Of a stretch of 64,000 nucleotides of DNA, positions 1 through 11,303 are shown in pieces. How positions within the stretch are numbered: position 1 is the stretch's first letter; each line of letters begins with the position of its first letter. The stretch is from contig JAPNXP010000003.1 of assembly GCA_028753945.1 (NCBI GenBank), forward strand, positions 5,022,001-5,086,000, in the 5' to 3' direction. The notes beneath the pieces are model-generated. The model was not told the DNA's origin. It searched no databases and was given only the letters and a program-made list of their open reading frames with translations. The DNA comes from Hexactinellida sp. DTS-2022. Taxonomy: Eukaryota; Porifera; Hexactinellida. A program made the position numbers and the translations under genes.

Positions 1-264
1 ATTCTATAGTTTCTCTTGAACTATTTGTCATACTTGTTTTCTTCAAGAATAACATTATATGTACACGCAATGCGTATTTATTAATGGCAATATAAGCAAA
101 TTTAATTTCAAAATTCCCTGGAAAATCGATAAATCCCTATCCCTGGGGAGTTTGTAAGTATGACAAGTTCGTCGTAGCTCCATTGTTTTCATTTAAATTC
201 TGAAGTGAGTGAAAGTTGCCCCCCAGAAAAATTGGTTGCACCCCCAGTTCGAAAAACCTGGCAC

Positions 265-686
265 CGCGAATGGGTTTATATGTTTCTAACATTGATTAGA
301 AAGCGTAAATAGGCCTATAATAGTCAATTATAACAATATGATATTTTAATCTGTGTGACCAATATGTCCGCATCATTAGTGCACGTGTTCTATTATATTT
401 TCAGATTTCCATCTCTTAGAGGGAGCAGATTATGTGCAATTAAATGAATTTTCATGCATTTAAAAATATGATAACGACGTTATAAGTTGGCGAGGTGTGA
501 GAAATTTCATAGTGTAACCCACTATTTGTTGTCGGGTGCCAAAAGTTGCCATTATATGTCAAAAATCAGAAGACCAATTATTCGCGAAAGCGGGATTTTA
601 TCCGACTTTTTCCGACAATTTTTGGCCGCCATATTGAAAATAATATCATTTCGTGATGCCTCCATATTCATATCTTTTTATATAAT
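265..686 (+). repeat. Interspersed repeat fragment (family shared with 17021-19617 and 62690-62943)
   Basis: No gene is seen in 1-686. From about 265 the sequence matches 17095-17420 and, in part, 62690-62800: the three share the stretch around 'aaagcgtaaataggcct', 'gtgtccgcatcatta' and 'gtcgggtgccaaaagtt'. The short open frame at 487 starts with TTG, lies wholly in this repeat and is not a gene. Positions 1-264 show nothing I recognise. Confidence 0.6.
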
Positions 687-1654
687 ACGAGCCCTTCGGT
701 CTCGGTCGCTTTGCGACAGATCGGTGCTACGCACCTCAAGTTAACGGCCGCTGTGCGGCCTTACTCACATTTTCTACCATGGAAATGGTAGAAAGGGACG
801 TTATGATTTTGAATTTTCATAAATTTGTTTACCTATTTGTGTAAACAACAACAACAACAAATACTCATATTAGAATTTTATAAATGAGAAATTCGTGTTC
901 AGCACACTTGTTTACTTATAATACCCATTGAAAGCTAACTTCTAGGTTGATTTTGAATTTTCATTAATTTGTTTAGCTATTTTGTGTAAACAACAACAAC
1001 AAATATTAATATGAGAAATTTATAAACGCGAAAATCGTGTTCGGCATACTTGTTTACCTATAATACCCGTTGAAAGCTAACTTCTAGGTTGATTCTGAAT
1101 TTTCATTAATTTGTTTACCTATTTTGTGTAAACAACAACAACAAATATTCATATTATAAATCTTTAACCGCGAAAATCGTGTTCAGCATAATTGTTTACC
1201 TATAATACCCGTTGAAAGCTAACTTCTAGGTTGATTTTGAATTTTCATTAATTTGTTTACCTATTTTGTGAAACAACAACAACAACAAATATTCATATTA
1301 TAAATTAATAACCGCGAAAATCGTGTTCAGCATAATTGTTTACCTATAATACCCGTTGAAAGCTAACTTCTAGGTTGATTTTGAATTTTCATTAATTTGT
1401 TTACCTATTTTGTGGAACAACAACAACAACAAATATTATTATGAGAAATTTATAAACGCGAAATTCGTGATCGGCATACTTGTTTACCTATAATACCCGT
1501 TGAAAGTTAGTTTATATCCCAATATTAATTGCGGTTTCTATTCCCCCATCACTTTAATACAATCCGGACAAACAAACAAACAAACAAACAAACAAACAAA
1601 CAAACAAACAAACAAACACACAAACACACAACAATCGAGATTTAATAATATAGA
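687..1654 (+). mobile_element. Helentron/DINE-1-like non-autonomous element with ~145-bp tandem core
   Basis: The left end (ACGAGCCCTTCGG...) carries three small hairpins: GTCGC-ttt-GCGAC, GGCCGC-tgt-GCGGCC and TTCTACCA-tggaaa-TGGTAGAA. Four to five units of about 143-146 bp follow (830-1500), each with 'taatacccgttgaaagcta' and a 'gtaaacaacaacaac' block. A CAAA/CA microsatellite follows, and the element ends in 'tttaataatatagat'. This order (hairpin end, satellite core, microsatellite, AT tail) is the known architecture of DINE-1/pearl-type Helentron derivatives. The class is inferred from architecture; element limits come from head-to-tail copies at 20657, 21590 and 23351. Confidence 0.65.
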
Positions 1655-1785
1655 TTTGTATATGTCTGTGCCATTTTCATGCTTGTATCAAAAATTGAAC
1701 AATTCACGCCAAATTCGCAAATTCAGTGCAGAGTTTCCTGACCCTTGAAGAAGATCTCGAGCTATACAACATCGTAAAATACAAT

Positions 1786-2300
1786 TGATTTATGAACCGT
1801 ACGGTGCTCCAAACAAGAACTCTTCATGCATGAAGGATGGCCGATGCACACAAAAATTTCCAAAACGCTTAGTGAGGAAACACAGTGTGAAGAGACTGAT
1901 ATCCCAAGTACCAAAGAAGAGCACCTGCTGAAGGCGGTTTCTCAGCAGCCGTGCGACAAGGACAACTGGGTCAGGTGACTGTTGATAACAAATGGGTAGT
2001 CAGTTAGAGTCCTTTGCTTTGCAAAACCGTTAATGCACATATCAACACAGAGTTTTGCATCAAAAATGTTTGCAAATATATAAATAAAGGTAAAGATCAG
2101 GCGGTATTCGGACTTGATAAATAAGGAAGGGATGAAATACTGTAACTGAATTTCAACACGAACGTTCATTTGTAGCAACTAGGCATTCTAGAGACTATTC
2201 AGCATTCCGATCCTTGAGCGATATCCAACAGTTATGCATCGCAGCGTCATCTAGAAAATGGCCAACGTATTTATTTCACAGAAGAGATATTACATCAACA
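1786..2300 (+). pseudogene. Helitron Rep/helicase-like N domain, decayed fragment
   Basis: Translating the + strand gives, in pieces, signatures of the Helitron replication-initiator region: a 'PYGAPNKNSSCMKDGRCT' block followed by KFPKR (1793-1865), 'VTVDNKWVV' (1977-2003), a 'NAHIN ... NVCKYINKGKDQ' block (2032-2100) that resembles the family's tyrosine-containing KYxxKYxxKGxD motif, and 'HLENGQR' with 'YFTE' near 2255-2285. In-frame stops and small shifts break it into pieces, so it is dead. No helicase domain follows: a hairpin-ended repeat begins at about 2307 and cuts it. It lies just downstream of a Helentron-like element, which supports Helitron-superfamily activity in this genome. 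Domain identity is from recognition, not from a search. Confidence 0.7.
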
Positions 2301-2306
2301 AATAAT

Positions 2307-3507
2307 AAAATCCAAATTTGCTGGTGTGCCGACGCATGTTCCTTTGGTGGCACTATATTTTGGTGGTGGTTTATTGATAGTGCCTCCAAAGGAATATGCT
2401 GTCGGCACAGCTGCAATTTTGGGTTTTATTTTCGGCATTTCATCATCACTATGAAGGTGTTAAATTATTTCAGAAAGGTGTATCAAAAGGCAACGACCCT
2501 TAGTGAGTTGGAAGTTTCGTTTAGCTCAATTCATTTCAAAGATATTCAAGTTTCAGTAGAATATAATAACTGATGAGTCAGCATTTTTTATGTGTGTGTT
2601 GGGTGATCCCCCAACACCAACCAACCCATTCGAAATATAGAATTCACAAAATTGTAAAACACATTTTTTAGACGATGTCATCATCACCTCAAAGTGTCAA
2701 GACCCATTTGTAGAGGTGTTATGTGGCATAAAGATCAATTGATAAATTTGAAATTTGTTTCTATCTTCTATAATCTCTGAGATTTATGATATTTAATTAA
2801 TTAGTATAAATAATTATTAATATTATATATAATATAACACCAATTTCAATGTCAACTTACAATTATTAAGTTAAATTATTTTGTCATAAATAATTAATTA
2901 ATTAATTTGGTTATCAATTTTCAATTCCGCACACTCGATAACCCCTAATAAACAAATTGGAACCTTCTATACAAGTCAAAACAGACTGAATTAATTATAA
3001 TTATAATTACGACAGTATATTAACAGTGCAAGAGTATTCTTGCTGATGGAAATATAATCACATATTCTGTCGTTGTTATGGAATGTAGGATCTTAGTTTT
3101 CAATTAGAAAATAGAAGCCTACTCGATCTCACAAGTTGAATCAATATAATTAATACAAGTTAAAAAAATAGAATTAGATTTAACAGTTTTACTGAATCTG
3201 AATTGTGAGGAAACACAGGAGATTGGCACCCAAATTATGGCACAAACCTAGGCTAAATTGAACATTTGAGAATTGCCAAAAGGTGTAGAATTTAATTCAC
3301 AATCCGTAAATGTAAATTTAATCAAGCTCAATATTAATTATTTCAAGTTATGAGCCATAATTAGTTAAATAGGTGTTAAAATTATTTGATCAAAAATCGT
3401 AACCCCAGGTGCAAATTAAACGTTAACTCCGCACCTGCATGCCAAGTTTCAGCCCTCAATGTATACAGGTGTGGCCAGGGCACCTGCTACGGAGAAAAAA
3501 TAAAAAA
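2307..3507 (-). repeat. HP repeat copy A (stem-loop at 2307-2428, body to 3507)
   Basis: The copy starts with an imperfect ~122-nt stem-loop (arms around 'gtgccgacgcatgttcc' and 'ggaatatgctgtcggcac', A/T-rich loop). Its body matches, in opposite orientation, the unit at 38521-40005: shared landmarks include the 'ccccaggtgcaaatta' block near 3403 and 'cctgctacggagaaaa' near 3483. No coding potential; open frames inside are chance. It cuts the Helitron fragment on its left and abuts copy B on its right. Confidence 0.75.
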
Positions 3508-4402
3508 TAAACAAAATTGCAGCCTGTGCCGACGCATGTTTCTTTGGTGGCACTATATTTTGTTGGTTGTTTATTGATAGTGCCTCCAAAGGAGCATGCT
3601 GTCGGCACAGGCTGCAATTTTGGATTTTTTTTCCGCCAAGTCATTAACGCCTCAAGGTGTCAAGAACCATTTGTTAAGTGGTCCGAGTCACAAGGAACGG
3701 TAGATAAATTTGAAGTTTGTTTCTATCATAAACCATCTTGGATTTAATGCCATTAATTCATTATGTATTGATAATAAATTATATTATTAGTTATTTATTT
3801 TAGCAATGTTATCCACAGTGAGTGAGTTAAGTCAACAAATTCCTTATATTATATTATTTTATTTAATCCATTGTATAGTAATACTACAATTAAATAGAAG
3901 CCAGCTCGAATTCACAAGTTAAATCAATGTAATTATCGCAAGTTAAACAATAGTGAAAGATTTAACAAGTTAAATCAATAAATTTATTACAAGTTGAAAC
4001 AATAGAATTAGATTTAACACTTTCAATGGAACTGAAGTGTTAGTAAACAAAGGAAACTTGCAACCCTATTGTGGCACTAACGAAACCCAATTTAAAAATT
4101 CGTGCACTGTGAAAAGGTGTAGAATTTAATTCTCTATCGAATGCATATAAATTAAATATTCGCGCACTATTTATTGTTATTTTCCCAACATTAAACAGGT
4201 GTAAAAATGTGTCCAAAAAAATGTAATAAAAAATCGTGACCCCAGGTGCACATCTGTAACCCATGAGACACATATCCTGAAAATTTGGCCTCTTAGTAAA
4301 TAAAACTCTGTTCTGTGGAGAGGATACGGATAAAAAATATACCAAGGCAGTGATTCCAATACTGGGCCACTATACTACGTATAGTATAGTCGGCACAGTA
4401 AT
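3508..4402 (-). repeat. HP repeat copy B, with stem-loop and terminal palindrome
   Basis: The stem-loop is at 3508-3630, with arms pairing over about 45 bases. The body continues to a 37-bp palindrome at 4365-4402 ('actatactacgtatagtat' core, then 'gtcggcacagta'). It has the same polarity as copy A and forms a two-unit tandem with it. The palindrome end matches 32428-32461 and 38155-38187 in reverse. The open frames at 4040-4359 are inside the repeat and recur in other copies, so they are not genes. Confidence 0.75.
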
Positions 4403-5257
4403 ATACTATTGTTATTAAACCATATGTTTTGTATTTTTTTGAAATGTATAGTTAGATTTTAATCTAAGTCTTAAAAGTGCTGTTTGACGACGTACATGTT
4501 GCCCAGTCAGTTTAATGACCGTTCTTGGGACTTATTTAGCTAATGTTCACTGAATCTCTACTTCAATCTCCACTTCAAATCTCTACTTCATAATTAGTAT
4601 TAATTACCATATATGGGTAAGCATATTTGATTACGTCATTGTGGTTAAATCCGATGAGAAATCATTCTCAAAAGTATTTTAGATGTTTCCAGCGTATTTG
4701 AAAACCTAAGTTCAGTTTATTCCATGACAATAGGTAATTTATTTTACGAGCAATTAGAAAGTAATCAATGGCCTGGAAATTATTTGGGCAATTCTATGCT
4801 TAGCAAGCCGTAGTATATAGTAAGCCATGGTGTAGTTAATTTCACAATTTCACGGTTTCAACTGTATAAAATATTTGTTATAATATATATTATATTTGCA
4901 TTTATGAGGGGTTTCTTTTAGGAAAACAAGATTGCGTGACGGTTGTTAATACCGAAACTTAAAGTTTAAAAACAACAAACGAAGGAAGGTAGTCGGCCAT
5001 AGCGAGAGAGTGATCCGTTTTGAAGAGACGAAAAGCAAAAGGCTCGGAAAATATAAAACTTTTATTCTAAAGATAGAAATTACAAAATCTACAATCTTCG
5101 TTCATTATCGTGGTGAATAAATAAGGTAAGTCAATCAAACTTCATCCAACTTTATCAAAAATAGTTTCTAGAATAGGAGATTGAATTAAAAAAATAAATG
5201 CAAGCTAAGATTTTAAGGTCAAATGACATGATTCGAAAATAGTAGGTAATCACACAC
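4403..5257. other. No gene seen; possible 5' UTR exon ending at a GT donor near 5126
   Basis: AT-rich sequence with no supported coding frame. At about 5125 the text 'aaataag|gtaagtc' is a good splice donor, and it resembles 'caataag|gtgagta' at 58342-58350 just upstream of the 45-bp-repeat gene. It could be a non-coding first exon of a gene whose body was displaced by the element at 5258, but I can show no coding exon for it. Confidence 0.3.
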
Positions 5258-5757
5258 CACGGCCTACTTCATATACGGCCGTGCATGGCCGACTATAATA
5301 CGGCTATACATGCTGCCGAATCATAGTAGAAAAAAGGAGTCCAGTTTTGTAATTGTATTCTAAGCTTAACTATGCTTCTAAATGGCATTATTTACATTAG
5401 GTATGGCATTATTTACATTAGGTATCAACCATTGCGAGTCCAATGGAACCACTTTTGAGAATCTCAGATTTGTGCTTAAGCAGTTTAGGCGCCATTTCAT
5501 GGTGACGGTAACAATTTATGGTTAAATGAAAAAATTTGAAATATCAGAAATTTCATTTCCTTCCCACTTTCTAATAATTTTATAACAGGAATATTAAATG
5601 GGATTATTTCATACCCCAAAGGCTACTAATCACAAAATGGCGACATTATAAAAATTTTAAAAATTATAAAGCAACCACATGCTAAAATACAAGTGGTATC
5701 CGAGTTACAACTACTATTATCGTCCATAAAGCGTATATAATTGCTGGTTTATATATA

Positions 5758-5931
5758 CAGTCAACATCCGGTAACTCGAACCCTCAGGGGAATGAAAAAT
5801 CCGTTCGAGATAACGAATGTTCGAGTTAACGGGCATTCGAGTTACGGGATGTTGACTGTAGGGAAATGAAAATTCGTTCGAGATAACGAATGTTCGAGTT
5901 AACGGGCATTCGAGTTACCGGATGTTGACTG
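5758..5931. mobile_element. Small TA-flanked MITE, pogo/mariner-like ends
   Basis: Ends are CAGTCAACATCCGGTAACTC and its complement, flanked by TA on both sides (5756-5757, 5932-5933). Inside, a block around 'gaacggattt' and 'cgagataacgaatgttcg' is present twice as a direct duplication. There is no coding capacity. Confidence 0.75.
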
Positions 5932-6198
5932 TATTCATTCTCATTATATATTCGGAAAATGTATACTAAGTATATAAAGCAAAATATCTTCATTTTCTCG
6001 TAGTTCTTTAGACTCGAATTGTATTTATAGTATATTTGTGGTTTCATCATTAGATGGCGGCTATACAGCTTAACCACAAATTTCAGATTCTCAAAAGTGG
6101 TTCCATTTGACTCGCAATGGTTGATTACCCCATATACAACCCAAATAATAACAATAGGAGGCATAGTTTATCCTAGAATGAAATTTATAAACTGGCCT

Positions 6199-7778
6199 TA
6201 GGGCTTACAATCCCAGACATAATTTGCAATCCCGGGATTTCGGGATTGACTTTTTTTTCTAATCCCGGGATTCGGGATTAGACAAAGAAACCCAAGTGTC
6301 CCTAATAAATGGGCTGTCCGTTTATTTGTTTTTCAAATTACTAAATACTGAGCTCATGTTATATATATATATAAATATTTACTAGCAGTCATAAAGTAAC
6401 CTTAAAGTAACCTTTAACCAGATTGTTTATAATAACTAACTACTATCTGAAACAAAATACGCATGTTATTATCTTTTATTATTTCTAATTAGACAAAGAG
6501 TAGTTAAACTCTTGTCACTGAGTGAACTTCTAAATTTGTTGCAAAGATATGCACATGATGAGAAAATCCTTTCCGCTTCTACAGAAGTAGGCTGTACTGT
6601 AAGCAACATACGATAAACCCTCTCTAGCAAGATACCTCTTTCTCCTGTTTGTTCAGCAATGTTTAGTTCATGCTTCAAAGAAGATGATAGATTTTCGTCA
6701 GATGGTTGTCGTTTTGGGATACTTGAAGCGAAGCATCGATTGCTAATTGTAATTTCATTGCCACGGGCAAAGTGTCTGCCTCCTGACTTTCTGAATTCGA
6801 AATAGGTATCATATCATCTACATTATTTACTTCTGTAACCTCATTTGTATCTATTCTGGATAATAGTGTATAACAGAATGTCCTCACAACTCCTTTTTTT
6901 TCAAGCTTGGCCATCGGATTGTGTAGGTATGCCATGATCACCGAAGCTTCTATGTAGCGTTCTTGAACACTCCTCTGATTAATTGCATCAATAATTCTAA
7001 TATTGTATTCTGTAGCAGGATAGTTTTCTATCTCATCAAATAAATTTTTTATCGTTGCCTCAGCAGTAATGAGATTGCCTCTCTTCTACATATTGCCTCC
7101 ACTGCTAACTTAATTGGGTCCAATGCTTGTGCGATATGTTAATTTGTTGAAACTCCTCGTCGTTTAACTTAATGTCAATATTAAGATCAAGTAAAGCCTT
7201 GTGAACTGGTATCGTTAAGACGTGCAATCCTTTTGTAGAACCACCTTCACACTTTAATATTTTGTTACATGCTTTGCATTGAGCCAGCTTACCACATACA
7301 GATTTCAGAAAATGTTTCCATATTTCTGCAATTCTGCACCAGTAAAATCTTTTGAAATTTAGTATTTTCAGCCATATACATATAATATAGAATTTAGGAT
7401 AGACAATTTCTTATTTATAGAATTCTATAATATTAGTCATAATTTAATTAAATAGGAATCTTCGAGTCATCGTTTGTTAAATTTTAACAAAAATGACCAC
7501 AAAGATGATCATTGAACACTGAATCCAAATAAGAGTTGATAAGAAATTATATGCATCCAACAAGTGGATGATTGTTTGTCTAGTTAGGGAATCTAATTAA
7601 ATATGTTTGGATCATACAAGCAAACCAGTCCCATTCTTTGACTGCAATTAAAGCCATTAGATACCAAGTTCGGAATCCCGGGATTGAGAAATAATCCCGG
7701 GATTGGAAATCGGGATCGGGATTTAAAAAACAAATCCCGGAGGTGAAATGGATCGGGATCCCGGGATTGTAAGCCCTA
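6199..7778 (-). mobile_element. hAT transposon, internally deleted, with perfect 8-bp TSD
   Basis: Terminal inverted repeats begin TAGGGCTTACAATCCC at both ends and continue into palindromic 'aatcccgggatt' blocks (6205-6290 and 7670-7770). The flanking 8-mers are identical: 'actggcct' at 6191-6198 and 7779-7786, the hAT hallmark. Minus-strand coding remnants for a BED zinc finger and a dimerisation domain lie inside. At 1,580 bp it is too short for a complete hAT transposase (commonly 600-700 residues) and has frame breaks, so it is non-autonomous. Confidence 0.92.
6469..7345 (-). pseudogene. hAT transposase remnant: BED finger plus C-terminal dimerisation domain
   Basis: Read on the minus strand, the N-terminal part (about 7330-7150) encodes a BED-type finger: 'HFLKSVCGKLAQCKACNKIL' fits the Cys...Cys-x2-Cys spacing of BED domains. 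The C-terminal part (6678-6469) has 'SVEAERIFSSCAYLCNKFR' and 'RSSLSDKSLTTLCLIRNN', the classic hAT dimerisation region. A linker piece lies at 6941-6675. The catalytic RNase-H-like core, which should sit between them, is missing, and the pieces lie in different frames. Conclusion: a dead transposase inside the TSD-bounded element at 6199-7778. Family identity is confident; the exact start is not known. Confidence 0.85.
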
Positions 7779-7847
7779 ACTGGCCTTCTATTTTTTTGGC
7801 CTTTTCGGTGACATACACGGGCGTATATTAAGTAGGCCATTATCACA

Positions 7848-8696
7848 CTAATTTTCTAACGTAAAGTCAACATTATTACAGAATTGCATCACTATACCTG
7901 TTTCAATTAGGTGTTCTACATCGTTGATAGACATCTGCCATGTTTTACAGGTATCACCAAACTTTGTGTTATGTGTCTTGAGAGATCGGAGACTAAGATA
8001 ATCAGTTTGACAATAAGGACAGGTATAGAATGTTCTCCCAGAATTATCTCGTTTACAAAAACCTTGACTCTTGCGGTGAGTCTTGCCAATATGCTTGCGA
8101 AAAGTAGTGAATGAATATCCTTTTCCTTGACCACAATCTGGGCAATAATAAGGGCCACTGTGTTCTTTCCTAATTGATTCTTCCTGTGACGATAATCTTT
8201 CACTATTTGTTGGTAATTCTTCTCCAGAGTCAATGCCTGTCATATCCATGGACTCTCTAGGTTCTGTTATGTGGGTCAGTAAACAATCGGATGAACTGGT
8301 GGCATCATCTGCAGGAGGAAACTCCTTCATTGTATCATCAGTTCCTCCTTCCTCTATTGTAAAACTAGAAACTTCTGTAATAAATGGATATCGTTCTTTA
8401 ATCAGGTCTAAAGTCATAGCCTGTGATACATCTGGTACGTTTACTACATCGGCTGAATTGCACTCCACACTGATATTCGATCCTACATCTAACTCATCGA
8501 CGTATTCTGTATCAAGAATATCATCCTCAGTTAAATGACTATTTCCAGCCTGCTTCTGTAGATCACTTTCTTGTACAGATTCAAAGTAACTATCAGAAAT
8601 ATTTTTATTATTAACAAAAAGTTGTTCTGCATTGATATTGTGTTTCTCTGTGGATTTCATCAGTTCAGTTGTCTCGAAATATTTCTCACACTCCAT
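7848..8696 (-). CDS. Zinc-finger protein with paired C2HC fingers, 282 aa
   Basis: The ATG start gives MECEKY..., followed by an acidic, Ser/Thr-rich low-complexity region (about 1-175) and two C-terminal fingers. Finger 1 (about residues 184-214) is C-x2-C-x13-H with a longer spacing to the last Cys than in its relatives. Finger 2 (about 226-253) is C-x2-C-x12-H-x7-C. The same two-finger module, with the conserved words PYYCPxC, GYS, FGxxCK and QxSI, recurs at 48813-49286, 48021-48376 and 56954-57284. Likely a nucleic-acid-binding protein of a lineage-specific family; target unknown. The stop codon coincides with the target duplication of the element ending at 7840, so the last residues may have been changed by that insertion. 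Upstream exons are possible. Confidence 0.75.
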   Translation of the reverse strand: MECEKYFETTELMKSTEKHNINAEQLFVNNKNISDSYFESVQESDLQKQAGNSHLTEDDILDTEYVDELDVGSNISVECNSADVVNVPDVSQAMTLDLIKERYPFITEVSSFTIEEGGTDDTMKEFPPADDATSSSDCLLTHITEPRESMDMTGIDSGEELPTNSERLSSQEESIRKEHSGPYYCPDCGQGKGYSFTTFRKHIGKTHRKSQGFCKRDNSGRTFYTCPYCQTDYLSLRSLKTHNTKFGDTCKTWQMSINDVEHLIETGIVMQFCNNVDFTLEN

Positions 8697-8977
8697 TGAG
8701 ACACTAGCTACTCAATCAGTGACATTTAATATCAGTAATTACGACCAGAATGCTACTAATGAATGTGTCAAGCGGGAGAAAAGCGCGAGACTCAAATATA
8801 TATGCCATTTCTTTGAATTTATCATGAATAGAACGATACAATATGATTATTTTTTATGTTTGGATATCTACAATTAGGAAACGCTTATTTTTATAGTTCT
8901 ATCTATATCATTTATTCCCGCATATCTCGTATTCACCCAATGTATGCAATGATACAACAAAAACGAAATAGCTAGAT
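8697..8977. other. Upstream flank of the zinc-finger gene; nothing recognised
   Basis: About 280 bp of AT-rich sequence that would hold the promoter and 5' UTR of the minus-strand zinc-finger gene. No clear TATA box or repeat was found. Confidence 0.3.
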
Positions 8978-9442
8978 CAGTGGTTCTCAACTTCTTTTCT
9001 CTCGCGACCCAATTACAAAATTTTCAAACCTTTGCGACCCCTCCAAAAAGACTAGAAGCGGCGCCAGATGTTTTCAATAGGGGTCGCAGATTATTTTCCG
9101 GGGATCGCAATAAAAAGGAAGGGAAGTAACGAATGCCTTAGTTTATTATACTTCATGATTGAAGTTTCTAAGTTATTATGAAGTTATTATATGAAACTTT
9201 ATTATACTATTATTTCTGAATCATTAACCAAGATATTTTCTCATCTAAAATACATAGAAGTGACGTCCGTAAAATGCCCATTTAACGGAGTTTCAGTTAC
9301 AGTAATTGAGCTCCAAATAATGAATCTAATAAAATGTCATTAATATAAGTGACATTAAGACCTCAAGAAATTATTCGACGACCCCAATAAATATTAATGG
9401 CGACCCCACATGGGGTCGCGACCCCGCTGTTGAGACCCACTG
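8978..9442. mobile_element. hAT MITE (CAGTGGTTCTCAAC ends), 8-bp TSD
   Basis: The left end CAGTGGTTCTCAACTTC and right end ...GTTGAGACCCACTG are inverted repeats of the type common to hAT elements. The flanking 8-mers 'agctagat' (8970-8977 and 9443-9450) are identical. Subterminal 'tcgcgacccc' blocks also pair. It is 465 bp with no coding content. Confidence 0.92.
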
Positions 9443-9450
9443 AGCTAGAT

Positions 9451-9883
9451 CAATGAATTATAATTTTTTTACAAAGTATGTTTTTTTTATTAGATATATG
9501 TACGTCGATGTAGCAGATTTAAATATCTTCAAAAGTTCTCGTAATTTACGGCATTTTTCTTGAGATTTCAAGGAATTTCATGACGATTAGGCTATCAAAT
9601 TTGTAAAATGTGTTGTAAAGCGTATTTCACCCGTGGTTGCATAGATCGACATATAAATTAAACGGTGAAAAAATTCAACATCGTACCTAGTATAACAACT
9701 TTGTAAGCATAAGGCCACTCGAGATATTTCTAATAATTTCTTCCAAATTCGAATTAAAATATAATAGTACAGTGTATTAATAAGGGGGCTAAATAATCTT
9801 CACTAACTTACAAGTATATGAGTAGAACAAAACTTGGTACTCGTATCTTGACTAATTTTAGCAAAAAAGTTATTTTACTCATA
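9451..9883. other. AT-rich intergenic sequence, nothing recognised
   Basis: No supported frame, RNA gene or clear repeat. Confidence 0.3.
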
Positions 9884-10070
9884 CAGTAAAACCTTTAGAA
9901 AGTGAACACCCTGGGGACCAGCCAAAACGTTCACTTTTGAGAGGTGTTCACTTTTCATGATTTATCATAATGTGTGTCTAATGCAATGGAGAAATTTGGG
10001 ACCGAGAAAAAGTGTTCATATTTTGGAGTTGTTCATTTCTTGGAGGTGTTGACTTTTGGAGGTTTTACTG
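9884..10070. mobile_element. pogo/Tigger-like MITE, TA target duplication
   Basis: Ends are CAGTAAAACCTTTAGAAAGT and a near complement (...TTTTGGAGGTTTTACTG), flanked by TA at 9882-9883 and 10071-10072. CAGTAAAACC-type ends with TA duplication are typical of pogo-group elements. It is 187 bp, non-coding. Confidence 0.88.
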
Positions 10071-10738
10071 TACTATATCATAAAATCTAAATATAGAAAC
10101 AATTTCCAAAAAAGCGGGAGTTTATAAAAAGTTTGGCGGGAGGTCGGAAGGATGGGATAAAAAAGACAAAAATCGGGAGGGTTGGTACCCTGTATAAATG
10201 TTATAATACATAAACAATGCATCAAATAAGTTAAGAAAAAAAGTTGTGAATTATTAGTGAATAAGCCCCAGTTGGATTAGTGGGTCACTTTAAAATAACT
10301 ATTGATACCTATTTTGGCTTTGAAATAACTAAATCCGTATAATTTGTTAGCTACAAGTTCAATTACTAAAACAGAAAGGGATAGTTCAAATAATTAATAA
10401 TAGTTTTTGACTTATGGCTTCAATTCTACTGACTTATTTTCCAAAGTAACATAGGAGTCTATTGACATTCCATTAAGATCCAAAATTTCGAGAATCAAGT
10501 GAACTAATTCATCCCAAATTATGTTTTCTCTTCTTATTCATGCTCTATCATGCTCTCCTCATCTGATCTTACTTCAATTAATCGATCGACGTAATAATTC
10601 CTATATAACCTAAATTCTCAATCTAACAAACTGAGTCTGATATAGTCTCTCAATAATTGTCTACCAATTAAAAACTGTAAATACTAGTATTGATTCGACA
10701 CCATCTTTGTCTTTATGTTCACATTGACACCTGGAAGA
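10071..10738. other. Intergenic; possible hAT end fragment near 10086-10196
   Basis: Near 10170-10196 the text 'gggagggttggtaccctg' looks like a hAT right terminus, but no partner end was found. The rest is AT-rich with no gene and would hold the promoter of the Cys/Tyr-rich gene. Confidence 0.35.
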
Positions 10739-11088
10739 ATGACTTCCTTCAAGTTCTACTTGTCCTATTCTCTTTCTTTCATTCTCTCTCCTCTCAGAGC
10801 TACTCTTCTTCGTGCTATGGTTCTTATGGTCATTCTTATTATCACTTCAACAGTTTTAACGGTGCATTGTGCTGCTACAGATATTCCTATAGAAGTTCAA
10901 CCCATAACACAAACTATGTCTACTGTCCATACTACACATATTCTACAACTGTTCCAGCCACTACTTCCATATCTAATAACTGTAATACTTACTATTACAG
11001 TTATTATTATTCCAGCAGCTGCTGTTATAAGAACGTAGCAGCTTACAACTCCTACTATTCATCTAATTATTATTACACTACAACTGAC

Positions 11089-11303
11089 CAGGGTGTTATC
11101 CAGGCGTATTGGGCACTCCTAAAGGAGCGTAATTTGGATGGATTTTAATCTAGGCGTACAAAAATCGTGTCTAGGCGTACAATATCGAGAGATGCTCCCA
11201 TAGACTTAATACAAAATGTGCAAACTAGCCGTACAAAATGAAAAATGAACGAGCTCAAACTAAATCTAGGCCCGCAGAAATTTTTCGTCTGGATGAAAGC
11301 CTG
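11089..11303. mobile_element. hAT MITE, 215 bp, 8-bp TSD, inside the Cys/Tyr-rich gene
   Basis: Ends are CAGGGTGTTATCCAGGCG and, reversed, CAGGCTTTCATCCAGACG. The identical flanks 'caactgac' lie at 11081-11088 and 11304-11311. Removing the element with one duplication joins ...YTTTD to CAISATT in frame, showing the insertion struck coding sequence. Confidence 0.9.

Larger units (their letters stand above)
5258..7840. mobile_element. Long-TIR MITE (family of 54088-54864), interrupted by a hAT element
   Basis: The left arm (about 5258-5520) and right arm (about 5960-6198 plus 7787-7840) are inverted repeats that begin at 'ggcctactt' and include the shared block 'gagaatctcagatttgt'. The same arms make up the clean 777-bp copy at 54088. 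Flanks read 'aatcacac' on the left and 'tatcacac' on the right, a 7/8 match to an 8-bp target duplication. A smaller TA-flanked MITE (5758-5931) and the hAT copy (6199-7778) inserted later. The right end touches the stop codon of the zinc-finger gene at 7848. Confidence 0.8.

Noticed and set aside
687-780. GC-rich hairpin heads (ACGAGCCCTTCGG...) as tRNA or rRNA pieces
   Set aside because: No acceptor stem, anticodon arm or T-loop signature; their repeated position at element ends explains them.
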